Positions 30,279 to 38,955 of a stretch of 64,000 bases of DNA are shown here, piece after piece. The stretch spans positions 1,426,001 to 1,490,000 of the forward strand of contig NC_020516.1 of assembly GCF_000349945.1 (NCBI RefSeq). The letters are read 5' to 3'. The position numbers and the translations under genes were made by a program. Below the pieces are notes generated by a model. That model did no database searches. It saw nothing but the letters and a program-made list of their open reading frames with translations, and was not told the origin of the DNA. Each line of letters opens with the position of its first letter. Within the stretch, counting starts at the first letter, position 1. The DNA is from Azoarcus sp. KH32C (GTDB lineage Bacteria > Pseudomonadota > Gammaproteobacteria > Burkholderiales > Rhodocyclaceae).

Positions 30279-30734
30279 TCAGCTTTCGCCGGAATCCTCG
30301 CGGTCGCGGAAGCGCTTCGCGGAATGTTCGTCGGACTGGCGCTGTTCGATGCGCGCGGCCTTCTTCGATTCGCCCTGGTCGTGGCGTTTCTGGAGCGTGT
30401 CGAAGGCCTTGACCTTGTTGCGCTGCGTCATCCAGTTCTGCTGCCCGGCGGCGGTCATCTGCTTGGAACGGTCGACCTGGGCTTTCTGGATCGCGATCGC
30501 TTCGTCGATCCGCCCGATGAAGGCGCTGTAGTTGCGCCAGGCTTCTGGCGAAAGGCCATTTCGCGCAGCCTCCTGGAAGCGCTCGGAATACTCGTCACGA
30601 TAGTTCTGGAGCAGTTCGAGTTTGCGCTGGCCTTCCTGTTCGCTGGCGATCAGTTCGCCCAGGCGCCGAGCCGCTTCGTCCATGCGGTTCTGCGTCAGGT
30701 CGAGGAGGGGTTTGAGCGGAAACGGGGTAGTCAT
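30279..30734 (-). CDS. fliJ: Flagellar export protein FliJ
   Basis: A cytoplasmic coiled-coil stalk protein that links the ATPase ring to the export gate. The 151-residue product is helical throughout, with MTTPFPLKPLLDLTQNRMDE at the start. The conserved IDEAIAIQKAQVDRSKQMTA falls in the second half. It lies 80 bp after fliI. Confidence 0.92.
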   Translation of the reverse strand: MTTPFPLKPLLDLTQNRMDEAARRLGELIASEQEGQRKLELLQNYRDEYSERFQEAARNGLSPEAWRNYSAFIGRIDEAIAIQKAQVDRSKQMTAAGQQNWMTQRNKVKAFDTLQKRHDQGESKKAARIEQRQSDEHSAKRFRDREDSGES

Positions 30735-30814
30735 GTGGAACGGTGCATCGTGTTGTCGCCGGTCTCCGGGAGCTGAATTCTACGTCGCCTTTTTTCTTTC
30801 TGCCGTGATCTGGC

Positions 30815-32218
30815 TCATCCCGCGAGGAACAGACTGCCGAGATGGTTCGTCGCGCGGGCATAGGTTTCCTGCTCGTCGATGCGTTGCTGCAGGAAGGCTT
30901 CGAGCTTCGGATACATCGCCACGGCCTTGTCGAGCATCGGGTCTGAGCCCGCCTGGTAGGCGCCGACGGCGATCAGGTCGCGGGAACGCTGGTAGCGCGA
31001 GAACATCTGCTTGAAGCGTCGGACCAGATCGAAATGCTCGGGCGAGACGAGGCCATGCATCGCGCGTGAGATCGATTGCTCGATGTCGATCGCGGGGTAG
31101 TGCCCCTGGTCGGCCAGCGAACGCGACAGGACGAAGTGGCCGTCGAGAATCGCGCGCGCCGAGTCGGCGATCGGGTCCTGCTGGTCGTCGCCTTCGGCGA
31201 GCACGGTGTAGAAGGCGGTGATGGAGCCGCCGCCTTCGAGGCCGTTGCCGGCGCGTTCGACCAAGGCCGGCAGGCGTGCGAAGACGCTCGGCGGATAGCC
31301 GCGGGTGACCGGCGGCTCGCCGATTGCGAGCGCGATTTCGCGCTGCGCCATCGCATAACGGGTCAGCGAATCCATGATCAGCAGCACTTGCTTGCCCTGG
31401 TCGCGGAAATATTCGGCGATGGTCGTCGCATAGGCCGCGCCCTGCAGGCGCATCAGCGGGCTGGTGTCGGCCGGGGCGGCGACGACGACCGAACGCTGAC
31501 GGCCTTCAGCGCCGAGGTTCTGCTCGATGAACTCCTTCACTTCGCGGCCCCGTTCGCCGATCAGTCCGACGACGATGACGTCGGCCGCCGTATAGCGTGC
31601 CATCATCCCGATCAGCACCGATTTGCCGACGCCCGAGCCGGCGAAGAGGCCCAGGCGTTGGCCGCGACCGACGGTGAGGAGGGCGTTGATCGCCCGGATC
31701 CCGACGTCGAGCGGCGTGTCGATCGGGGCGCGGCTGAGCGGATTGAAAGGTCGGCTCTGGAGGGAACGTCCTTCCGTGCCGTCGAGCGGGCCGAGGCCAT
31801 CTAGCGGCCGGCCGGCGCCGTCGACGACGCGGCCCAGCAGCTTGTCGCCGACCGGGAGGTGTTTGGCGCGATCGGATGTACGTCGGCGAGGGGGCGCCGA
31901 CTTGCCGACCACAATCCGGGCGGGATGGGGTTCGACGGGCAGGACCTGAGCACCGGGCGCGAGTCCGAACACGTCGTCGGTGGGCATCAGGTAAAGCCGT
32001 TCGCCGTTGAAGCCGACGACTTCCGCTTCGACGACGGCGCCGCCGGCCGCCATGATCCGGCAGTCGGCGCCGAGCGGCAGCTTAAGGCCGGCGGCTTCCA
32101 TGACAAGACCGTTGATCCGCGTGAGGCGTCCCGATATCTCGAAAGGAGTGATCGAGCTCACCAGCCGGCGATGCTCGGCCAGGTGCTTCGTCCAGGCGTC
32201 CGCGTGAGCGGTGCTCAT
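30815..32218 (-). CDS. fliI: Flagellar export ATPase FliI
   Basis: The F1-beta-like hexameric ATPase of the flagellar export apparatus. The 467-residue protein carries Walker A GLFAGSGVGKS and Walker B VLLIMDSLTRYA. The GEPPVTRGYPPSVFARLP segment is typical of this family. ATG 32218 overlaps the fliH stop (ATGA), so it is preferred to an upstream start at 32233. Confidence 0.97.
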   Translation of the reverse strand: MSTAHADAWTKHLAEHRRLVSSITPFEISGRLTRINGLVMEAAGLKLPLGADCRIMAAGGAVVEAEVVGFNGERLYLMPTDDVFGLAPGAQVLPVEPHPARIVVGKSAPPRRRTSDRAKHLPVGDKLLGRVVDGAGRPLDGLGPLDGTEGRSLQSRPFNPLSRAPIDTPLDVGIRAINALLTVGRGQRLGLFAGSGVGKSVLIGMMARYTAADVIVVGLIGERGREVKEFIEQNLGAEGRQRSVVVAAPADTSPLMRLQGAAYATTIAEYFRDQGKQVLLIMDSLTRYAMAQREIALAIGEPPVTRGYPPSVFARLPALVERAGNGLEGGGSITAFYTVLAEGDDQQDPIADSARAILDGHFVLSRSLADQGHYPAIDIEQSISRAMHGLVSPEHFDLVRRFKQMFSRYQRSRDLIAVGAYQAGSDPMLDKAVAMYPKLEAFLQQRIDEQETYARATNHLGSLFLAG

Positions 32219-32907
32219 TTGGATGGTGCCCAAGCCGTTTCACTGTGGCTCAAGCCTTCCAGAATGCGGCGCCACCGGGTTTCTATCGTCGCGTCGATTT
32301 CGCTCGCCGGCGCGGAAATCCTGCAGCCGCCGCGGGTGACGGTGTCGTCCTCGATCAACAGGTGGTGTGGATGGCCGGGCTGATCCGTGAGGTACTCCCT
32401 CACCAATGCGAGATCCTCAGGATTCAGGTGGATGCGGACCTGAGTTTGCGGCAGTTGATGCAGTGCGTTGCGTACGACATCAGTGACCGCTTCGGGGCGT
32501 TCCGCAAGCGTCTGCCGCACCATCTGCCGCGCCACTTCGATTGCGAGCGCGATCACTTCGTCGGCCACATCCTGGTCGAGCCGCTTGAAGGACGCAGCGA
32601 GCGTGTCGACGAGCGCCGCGATCCGGTCGGCTTGCTGTCTCGCCTGCGCCGCACCCTCCTCGAAACCCGCGGAAAAGCCGTCGCGGCGGGCATCCTCGAA
32701 CATGGCCTCGATGTCCGCTGCGGTCGGCAGCTGGATGGCGGGTTCGAGCGGTACGTCCGGCTCGGGTTCGGGAGTCGCTCTCACGACAGGCTCGGGAGGC
32801 GGCGCTTCCGTTTCTTCGGCGACGGCCGGCGCTGTCGAGCCGTCATCGTCGAATGCAGGAGGCTCCCAGCGGCGGTAAGCGCCGACGGCCTGGTGGCGCA
32901 TGGTCAT
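32215..32907 (-). CDS. fliH: Flagellar export ATPase regulator FliH
   Basis: Binds and restrains FliI and links it to FliN. The protein has 230 residues. The Pro/Glu-rich N-terminus is followed by ARRDGFSAGFEEGAAQARQQ, the glycine-repeat (GxxxG-like) FliH stretch. A helical region and a C-terminal V-ATPase E-subunit-like domain (IHLNPEDLALVREYL) complete it. It lies 36 bp after fliG. Confidence 0.95.
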   Translation of the reverse strand: MTMRHQAVGAYRRWEPPAFDDDGSTAPAVAEETEAPPPEPVVRATPEPEPDVPLEPAIQLPTAADIEAMFEDARRDGFSAGFEEGAAQARQQADRIAALVDTLAASFKRLDQDVADEVIALAIEVARQMVRQTLAERPEAVTDVVRNALHQLPQTQVRIHLNPEDLALVREYLTDQPGHPHHLLIEDDTVTRGGCRISAPASEIDATIETRWRRILEGLSHSETAWAPSK

Positions 32908-32943
32908 CGCGGGCTCCGGCTAAGGGTGAGGAATGGGCGGAGA

Positions 32944-33945
32944 TCAGACGAAGGCATCGTCGCTTCCCTTGCCGCCCAGCATGATCTGGCCTTCCTCCGC
33001 GAGACGGCGGACGACCTTGAGGATTTCCTTCTGCTCGGCTTCGACTTCGGACAGGCGCACCGGGCCCTTCGATTCGAGGTCTTCGCGCAGCATTTCGGCG
33101 GCGCGCTGCGACATGTTCTTGAAGATCTTCTCGCGCAGATCCGGTGCCGCGCCCTTGAGCGCGATGACCAGCGAGTCGGACTGCACTTCGCGCAGCAGCG
33201 TCTGCACGCCGCGGTCGTCGATGTCCATGATGTTTTCGAACACGAACATCTCGTCGAGGATCTTCTGCGCGAGATCCGGATCGTACTCGCGGACGTTGTC
33301 GAGCACCGCGGTCTCCGCTGCAGCGCCGACGAAGTTGAGGATTTCGGCCGCATGACGCACGCCGCCCATCGATGCCTTCTTGACGGCAGACGCGCCGGAC
33401 AACATCCGGCCCAAGGCTTCGTTGAGCTCCTTCAGCGCCGCCGGCTGCACGCCGTCGAGCGTCGCGATGCGCAGGAGCACGTCATTGCGCAAACGGTCGG
33501 TGAACTGCTTCAGGATCTCGCCCGCCTGGTCGTACTCGAGGTGCACGAGAATGGTCGCGATGATCTGCGGGTGCTCGTTCTTGATCAGGTCCGCGGCCGT
33601 GATCGCGTCCATCCACTTCAGGCTTTCGATGCCCGCCGTATCCGAGCCCTGCAGCACACGCGCGATGATGTGACCGGCACGCTCGTCGCCGAGCGCCTTG
33701 GTGAGCATCGCACGGATCTGCTCTTCGTCGGCCTCGACCGGCGCGCCCTTTTCGCGATGCGCATCCAACTCGTCCAGCACCGCTTCGACGCGCGAGCGCT
33801 GCTGCGCCGGCAGGTTCGCCATGGCCATGCCGAGCTTCTGTACCTCCTTCGGCCCCAGCAGCTTGAGCACTTCGGCCGCCTCGTCCGAGCCTAGCGCGAG
33901 GAGCAGCAGGGCGCTCTTTTCGAGTCCGTCCTCAGGCGTCGTCAT
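32944..33945 (-). CDS. fliG: Flagellar motor switch protein FliG
   Basis: A torque-generating C-ring protein that contacts MotA and FliF. Its 333 residues comprise FliG-N (LLLALGSDEAAEVLKLLGPK), a middle domain with the EHPQ motif (NEHPQIIATILVHLEYDQA) and a C-terminal charged-helix domain. The start overlaps the fliF stop by 4 bp (ATGA). Confidence 0.97.
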   Translation of the reverse strand: MTTPEDGLEKSALLLLALGSDEAAEVLKLLGPKEVQKLGMAMANLPAQQRSRVEAVLDELDAHREKGAPVEADEEQIRAMLTKALGDERAGHIIARVLQGSDTAGIESLKWMDAITAADLIKNEHPQIIATILVHLEYDQAGEILKQFTDRLRNDVLLRIATLDGVQPAALKELNEALGRMLSGASAVKKASMGGVRHAAEILNFVGAAAETAVLDNVREYDPDLAQKILDEMFVFENIMDIDDRGVQTLLREVQSDSLVIALKGAAPDLREKIFKNMSQRAAEMLREDLESKGPVRLSEVEAEQKEILKVVRRLAEEGQIMLGGKGSDDAFV

Positions 33946-35603
33946 TTCTTCCCTTCCTCATTGGTCCCCATCCATTCCTTGATCAGGTTGGCGATGACCT
34001 TCGGATCCGTTTTCGCGAGTTCCTTCGCCTCCGCGAGCTTGTGATCGAACGTGCGCTCGGCCGCGCCGTGAGACAGGCTGACGAGGACTTCCTCCTCGCC
34101 TTCTGCGCCGGGTTCGCGGCCGGCTTCCGGTCCTTCGGCCTTCTCCGGCGCAACGCTGCGGATCAGCGGGCGGATCACGCCGAAGTACACGAAGGCGAGC
34201 GCCACCAGAATCACGACGTACTTAAGCACTTCCTTGCCGATCTCCTGAATTTCCGGATCCTTCCAGATCGGCACGGCGGCCGGGCCTTCTTCCTTCGCAG
34301 CGGCGAACTGCGCACTGGACACATTGAGCGTATCGCCGCGCTTCTGGCTGAAGCCCATCGCTTCACGCACGAGACTGGTGATGCGGTTGACCTCGTCGTC
34401 GCTCAGCGCCACCTGACGCGTCTGACCATTTGGCAGCGTTTCGGTGCGCTGGTTCACGACGATCGCCACGGACAAGCGCTTGACCTGGCCCACCGACTGC
34501 TTGGTGTGCTGAACCGTGCGATCGAGTTCATAGTTGATCGTGGCTGCCCGGTTGCCATTAGCCGTGCCCCCGGCTCCCGTGCCGCCACCGGGGACATTGG
34601 GTGACGTGATCGGGGCAGTCGCCGGCACCGGCGGCTGGTTGGTCAGTGCTCCGGGAACCCCCTGCGCCGCCGGCTCCCGGACCGACTGCTCGGATGTCTG
34701 CTGGCTGCGGATCGCCTGATCGGGCGACGGGTTCGGCTTGAAGGTCTCGGCCGTCTCCTCGACCTGGTTGAAGTCGACATCCGCCGTGACCTGGGCCTTG
34801 AAGTTGTCGCCGCCGACGAGCGGGGTCAGGATCGTCTCGATGCGGCGGATGTAGCTGTTCTCGACCTCGCGCACATAATTGAGCTGCGTCGCGTCGAGAC
34901 CGGCGTTGCGCAAGGGGTCGGACCGGCTGGTGAGCAGATTGCCGTTCTGGTCGATGACGCTCACGCGGTCGTTCGCGAGCTGCGGCACGCTCGATGCCAC
35001 GAGGTGGACGATGCCGGCCACCTGCGCTGCGTCCATCGTCCGGCCCGGATGGAGATTCACCATCACCGACGCCGTCGGCTTCTGCTCGTCGCGCAGAAAA
35101 CCCGACTGCTTCGGGATCGCCAGATGTACGCGCGCGGACGCCACCGACGAGATCGATTGGATCGTGCGCGCGAGTTCGCCTTCGAGCGCGCGCTGGAAAT
35201 TGACTTGCTCATGGAACTGCGAAACGCCGAGCTTCTGGTTCTCCATCAGCTCGAAGCCGACCAGGCCGCCCTTCGGCAGCCCTTGTGCGGCCAGACGCAG
35301 GCGCACGTCGTGGACCTGGTTCGCGGGGACGAGGATGGCGTTGCCGCCGGGCGAGAAGCGGTAGGGGACGTTCTGCTGCTGCAGCGCGGTCACGATGTTG
35401 CCGCCGTCGCGCTCTTCGAGGTTCGAGAACAGCACTGCGTATTCCGGCTGGCGCGTCCACAGCCAGACACCGACGAGCATCGCGATGGCAATCGCAATGG
35501 CTGCGGCGGCCGCGATCTTCTGTCGCTGCGTCAGCTCGTTGATACGCTGCAACAGCAGCTGGACCGGTGTCGGTGCCGGGGCTGCGGTGTCGGCGGTAGC
35601 CAT
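33942..35603 (-). CDS. fliF: Flagellar MS-ring protein FliF
   Basis: Forms the MS ring in the inner membrane. The 553-residue protein has a first membrane helix at about residues 28-50 and YscJ/FliF ring-building domains (YAVLFSNLEERDGGNIVTAL). A second helix near residue 460 (YVVILVALAFVYFGVIRPLI) follows, then the FliG-binding C-terminal tail. It is the first gene of the minus-strand fliFGHIJK unit and is divergent from the sensor kinase. Confidence 0.97.
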   Translation of the reverse strand: MATADTAAPAPTPVQLLLQRINELTQRQKIAAAAAIAIAIAMLVGVWLWTRQPEYAVLFSNLEERDGGNIVTALQQQNVPYRFSPGGNAILVPANQVHDVRLRLAAQGLPKGGLVGFELMENQKLGVSQFHEQVNFQRALEGELARTIQSISSVASARVHLAIPKQSGFLRDEQKPTASVMVNLHPGRTMDAAQVAGIVHLVASSVPQLANDRVSVIDQNGNLLTSRSDPLRNAGLDATQLNYVREVENSYIRRIETILTPLVGGDNFKAQVTADVDFNQVEETAETFKPNPSPDQAIRSQQTSEQSVREPAAQGVPGALTNQPPVPATAPITSPNVPGGGTGAGGTANGNRAATINYELDRTVQHTKQSVGQVKRLSVAIVVNQRTETLPNGQTRQVALSDDEVNRITSLVREAMGFSQKRGDTLNVSSAQFAAAKEEGPAAVPIWKDPEIQEIGKEVLKYVVILVALAFVYFGVIRPLIRSVAPEKAEGPEAGREPGAEGEEEVLVSLSHGAAERTFDHKLAEAKELAKTDPKVIANLIKEWMGTNEEGKK

Positions 35604-35771
35604 GGTCGAATCCTTGAATCAGGTCACACTTTTCCGGATGGCGGCATTGTCCTCCTGCCGCGTCAATTTGCTAGAAGGGAAAAGCGGCATTTTTTGCCGC
35701 CTATTTGCCGGTTACCATAGACGCGAATCGCCGTAATCTGCCAGCCGTCAAAACAGGTTTCCATCGGCTCA

Positions 35772-36938
35772 ATGCCCACGCCCTCAGAACAGCCCCCGGT
35801 CGAGCAGGCCCCCGGCGCAGCGCAGCGGCTCGATGCCGCGCAGCTCGCGGAGGCATTTGCGATGTTCTCGCGCGCCTCCGAAGAGCTGTCGAGCGCCTAC
35901 AACGCGCTGCAGGGCCAGGTCGCGCAGCTCACCGAGCGGCTCACCGTGCTGCTCGGCGCGCTGCCGGCCGGCGTCGCGATGCTCGACCGCAACGGACGCA
36001 TCGTACAGTGCAATCGCGCCGCCGAAACCCTGCTCGGCGAGGGGCTCGCGGGTCAGGATTGGAATGCCTGCGCCGCCGGCCTCGTCGAGACCGAAACGCC
36101 GGGCGAACTCACTGTCGGCAGCGAAGCGGGTGCGCGCCGCGTGTCCCTGTCGGAGGCGGCGCTCGAATCGGGGGAAGGGCGCATCATCCTGCTGCACGAC
36201 GTTACCGACACCCACCGCATGCGCGTGCAGGCCGAACGCAACGAACGGCTCGCGGCGATGGGCGAGATGGTCGCGGGCCTCGCGCACCAGCTGCGCACGC
36301 CGCTCGCGGCGGCCCTCTTGTACACCGGCAACCTGCGCCAGCCCGAACTCGCCCCGGCCGACCGCACGCGCGTCGCCGACCGCGCAATCGAGCGCCTGCG
36401 CTATCTCGAACGCCTGATCCGCGACATGCTGCTCTTTGCGCGCGGCGACAGCCTGGGGCGCCAACGCTTCGGCATCTGCGACCTCGTCGGCGAACTCGTC
36501 CATACGCTCGAGCCTTTGGCCCGCGCGCGCCAGATCGTCTTCTCTTCGACCTGCGAATGCGGTGACACCGCGCTGTTGGGCGACCGCAAGGCGCTCGGCG
36601 GCGCGCTCACCAACTTGCTCGAAAATGCGATCCAGGCGACGGAGGCGGGCGGAGCGGTGTCGCTGACGGCGGCCGTCGAAGGCGAAACCGCGCACTTTCG
36701 TATCCGCGACAACGGGCGCGGCATCGAGTCGGCGCATCAGGCTCGCCTCTTCGACCCGTTCTTCACGACCCGCGCGGAAGGCACCGGCCTCGGCCTCGCG
36801 ATCGCGCGTGGCGTCGCCCGCGGACATGGGGGGGACATCGCGGTCGAATCGAGCCCGGGCAACGGGTCGCTCTTCACGCTGAGCCTGCCGCTGCCCGAAG
36901 CCGACGAAGACGTAACCGGAAAGGATTCCAGAGCATAA
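35772..36938 (+). CDS. fleS: Flagellar two-component sensor kinase (FleS/FlrB type)
   Basis: A soluble histidine kinase of 388 residues with no membrane helix. A PAS-like sensor (LLGALPAGVAMLDRNGRIVQ) is followed by a HisKA domain with phospho-acceptor His172 in GLAHQLRTPLAAAL. The HATPase domain has N, G1 and G2 boxes (LLENAIQATEAGG, DNGRGIESA, GTGLGLAIARGV). It is adjacent to an NtrC-type regulator and flanked by fliF and fliE, so it most likely senses flagellar assembly. The symbol could equally be flrB. Confidence 0.9.
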   Translation: MPTPSEQPPVEQAPGAAQRLDAAQLAEAFAMFSRASEELSSAYNALQGQVAQLTERLTVLLGALPAGVAMLDRNGRIVQCNRAAETLLGEGLAGQDWNACAAGLVETETPGELTVGSEAGARRVSLSEAALESGEGRIILLHDVTDTHRMRVQAERNERLAAMGEMVAGLAHQLRTPLAAALLYTGNLRQPELAPADRTRVADRAIERLRYLERLIRDMLLFARGDSLGRQRFGICDLVGELVHTLEPLARARQIVFSSTCECGDTALLGDRKALGGALTNLLENAIQATEAGGAVSLTAAVEGETAHFRIRDNGRGIESAHQARLFDPFFTTRAEGTGLGLAIARGVARGHGGDIAVESSPGNGSLFTLSLPLPEADEDVTGKDSRA

Positions 36939-36940
36939 GC

Positions 36941-38362
36941 ATGATCGAACAGATCAATATTCTCGTCGTCGAGGACGACGCGGCATTGCGCGACGCCGTT
37001 TGCCTCACGCTGGAGATGGGCGGGCATCGCGTCACCGGCGTCGACGGCGGTCTCGCTGCGCTCGCCGAGATCGAGCTGCAGGCATTCAATCTCGTCGTCT
37101 CCGATCTGCGAATGCAGCCGATGGACGGCCTGCAACTGCTCGGCGAATTGCGCGCACGGCTGCCGCAATTGCCGGTACTGCTGATGACGGCGTACGGCGA
37201 CGTCGACAAGGCGGTCGCCGCGATGCGTGGCGGCGCCTGCGACTTCCTCATGAAACCCTTCGAGCCGGAAGTCCTGCTCGAACATGTGCGCCGCTATGCG
37301 TCGCAGCCTCCCGGCGAGGACGATACGATCGCGGACGATCCGCACACGCGAAATCTCCTCGGGCTCGCCGCGCGGGTCGCCGGCACTGATGCGACCGTAT
37401 TGCTGACCGGCGAATCCGGCACCGGCAAGGAAGTCTTCGCGCGCTACATTCATGCGCATTCGCCGCGCAGCGGCGGCTCCTTCATCGCCATCAATTGCGC
37501 CGCGATCCCGGAGAACCTCCTCGAGGCGACGCTCTTCGGTTACGAGAAGGGCGCCTTCACCGGCGCCCAGACCGCCCAGGCCGGAAAGTTCGAACAGGCC
37601 CAGGGTGGCACGATCCTGCTCGACGAAATCTCCGAAATGCCGCTCGGCCTGCAAGCCAAGCTGCTGCGCGTGTTGCAGGAGCGCGAAGTCGAACGCGTCG
37701 GGGGGAAGAAGCCTGTTGCGCTCGACATCCGCGTGCTGGCCACGAGCAACCGCGACATGTCCGGAGAGGTCGCAGCCGGCCGTTTCCGCGAAGACCTCTA
37801 CTACCGCCTCAACGTCTTCCCGCTCGCCATCCCGAGCCTGCGCCAGCGTCCCGGCGATATCCTCGCGCTGGCACGGCATTTCCTTGCGCGGCATGGCGAG
37901 CGCCTGCGCCGTACGGCCCGTCTCGGTGCCGACGCGGAACAGATCCTCGTCCGCCACTCCTGGCCGGGGAACGTGCGTGAACTCGAGAATACGGTGCAGC
38001 GCGCGCTGATCCTGGCGGCGACTGACACGATCATGGCCGAGACCGTACGTCTGTGCCTGCCGAACTGGGTCGAATCGGCCGCAGTGCCTGCGGCAACGGC
38101 TTCTGCAAGCTCTGCCGCCTTGCCGCCCGGGCCGGCAAGCATTGCCGTCGAACCGGCAGGAATTGCCGCTCCCGTGGCGCCGGCCGCGGTATCTGAAGCG
38201 GCTCGGCCCGCAAATATGAAGGATCTCGAGCGCGAGCACATCCTCTCCACGCTGCGCAGTGTCGGCGGTTCGCGCAAGCGCGCGGTCGAGCAGCTCGGCA
38301 TCTCGGAACGAACCTTGCGTTATAAGCTGCAACAGTACCGGGACGAAGGCTACGACGTGTGA
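36941..38362 (+). CDS. fleR: Sigma54-dependent flagellar response regulator (FleR/FlrC type)
   Basis: An activator of class III flagellar genes. The receiver domain has phospho-acceptor Asp55. An AAA+ domain follows with Walker A GESGTGKE and the sigma54-contacting GAFTGA motif (YEKGAFTGAQT). The C-terminal Fis-type HTH is RKRAVEQLGISERTLRYKLQ. Between AAA+ and HTH lies a Pro/Ala linker of about 45 residues. The protein has 473 residues. It starts 2 bp after fleS. Sigma54 elements before fliE and fliL are the obvious local targets. Confidence 0.93.
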   Translation: MIEQINILVVEDDAALRDAVCLTLEMGGHRVTGVDGGLAALAEIELQAFNLVVSDLRMQPMDGLQLLGELRARLPQLPVLLMTAYGDVDKAVAAMRGGACDFLMKPFEPEVLLEHVRRYASQPPGEDDTIADDPHTRNLLGLAARVAGTDATVLLTGESGTGKEVFARYIHAHSPRSGGSFIAINCAAIPENLLEATLFGYEKGAFTGAQTAQAGKFEQAQGGTILLDEISEMPLGLQAKLLRVLQEREVERVGGKKPVALDIRVLATSNRDMSGEVAAGRFREDLYYRLNVFPLAIPSLRQRPGDILALARHFLARHGERLRRTARLGADAEQILVRHSWPGNVRELENTVQRALILAATDTIMAETVRLCLPNWVESAAVPAATASASSAALPPGPASIAVEPAGIAAPVAPAAVSEAARPANMKDLEREHILSTLRSVGGSRKRAVEQLGISERTLRYKLQQYRDEGYDV

Positions 38363-38409
38363 TGCCGCACTGCCGTGCGACAGTTGCGCGGACGTCGGAT
38401 TTTCTCTCA

Positions 38410-38425
38410 TGGCATGACGATTGCT
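38410..38425 (+). promoter_or_regulatory. Sigma54 promoter of fliE
   Basis: TGGCATGACGATTGCT matches the -24/-12 consensus (TGGCACG-N4-TTGCW) in every invariant position, with the exact 10-nt GG-to-GC spacing. It lies about 47 bp before the fliE ATG, beside the gene for its likely activator. Confidence 0.85.
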
Positions 38426-38471
38426 CTGCTAGACTGAGAGCTACGGTCACTCGGTCGTAGAGGTCGAGATT

Positions 38472-38795
38472 ATGGATACGCGAGGAATCAACCAGATGAT
38501 CGGCGAGCTGCGCTCCACAGCGCAGGCCGCCGCGAGCAAGCCGGCTGCGCAGGGCACGCAGGCGGCGGGTGGCGTCGATTTCGCGGAAGTGCTGCAGGGC
38601 GCGTTGAAGGACGTCAGCGCTGCGCAGCAGGAAGCGCGTGGGATGGCGCAGGATTTCTCCGCCGGCGATCCTAACGTGAACCTGCAGGACGTGATGGTCA
38701 ATCTGCAGAAGGCGAACCTGTCATTCCAGCAGATGGTCCAGGTCCGGAATCGCCTGGTATCGGCCTACCAGGACATCATGAACATGCCGGTTTAA
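38472..38795 (+). CDS. fliE: Flagellar hook-basal body adaptor FliE
   Basis: The rod-MS ring adaptor, 107 residues. The C-terminal half carries the FliE motif NLQDVMVNLQKANLSFQQMV and ends in RLVSAYQDIMNMPV. It is transcribed from its own sigma54 promoter and separated from fliF by fleSR on the opposite strand, rather than leading a fliEFGHIJ operon. It is the last core gene before the accessory region. Confidence 0.96.
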   Translation: MDTRGINQMIGELRSTAQAAASKPAAQGTQAAGGVDFAEVLQGALKDVSAAQQEARGMAQDFSAGDPNVNLQDVMVNLQKANLSFQQMVQVRNRLVSAYQDIMNMPV

Positions 38796-38804
38796 CGGCG
38801 TCCA

Positions 38805-38876
38805 AGGTTGTCCGATAGCGAGGCTAAGAGCCTTGTAAATCAAGGAAGTACGCAAAACCGTCGCCCGAGGTTGTCC
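38805..38876. repeat. Direct repeat of AGGTTGTCC upstream of the integrase
   Basis: AGGTTGTCC occurs at 38805-38813 and 38868-38876, 63 bp apart, between fliE and the integrase gene. Such repeats can be core or arm-type sites of an attachment region, but no matching distal copy was found in this window. Confidence 0.4.
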
Positions 38877-38905
38877 AGCAAAATCCGTTGCGAGCCAGGG
38901 CAAGT

Positions 38906-38943
38906 GTGGGCAGAATGGTGGGCAGAGTAACTTTTCTGCCCAC
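38906..38943. repeat. GTGGGCAGA repeats and hairpin before the integrase
   Basis: GTGGGCAGA appears twice directly (38906-38914, 38918-38926) and once inverted (TCTGCCCAC, 38935-38943), the last two forming a 9-bp hairpin. It lies 13 bp before the integrase ATG. Recombinase or excisionase binding, or control of integrase expression, is the likely role. Confidence 0.55.
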
Positions 38944-38955
38944 AGGCGGCTCACG

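Noticed and set aside
32245..33894. A 549-codon plus-strand frame
   Set aside because: Antisense to fliH and fliG, both certain; it is rich in Arg and His as expected for a mirror frame.
35684..35717. GCGGCA/TGCCGC stem and TTTGCCGG repeats between fliF and fleS
   Set aside because: No valid sigma54 or sigma28 spacing was found and the stem is short; left as unexplained.
38796..38955. tRNA gene as integrase target
   Set aside because: No cloverleaf could be folded next to the P4-type integrase and no distal att copy was found in the window.
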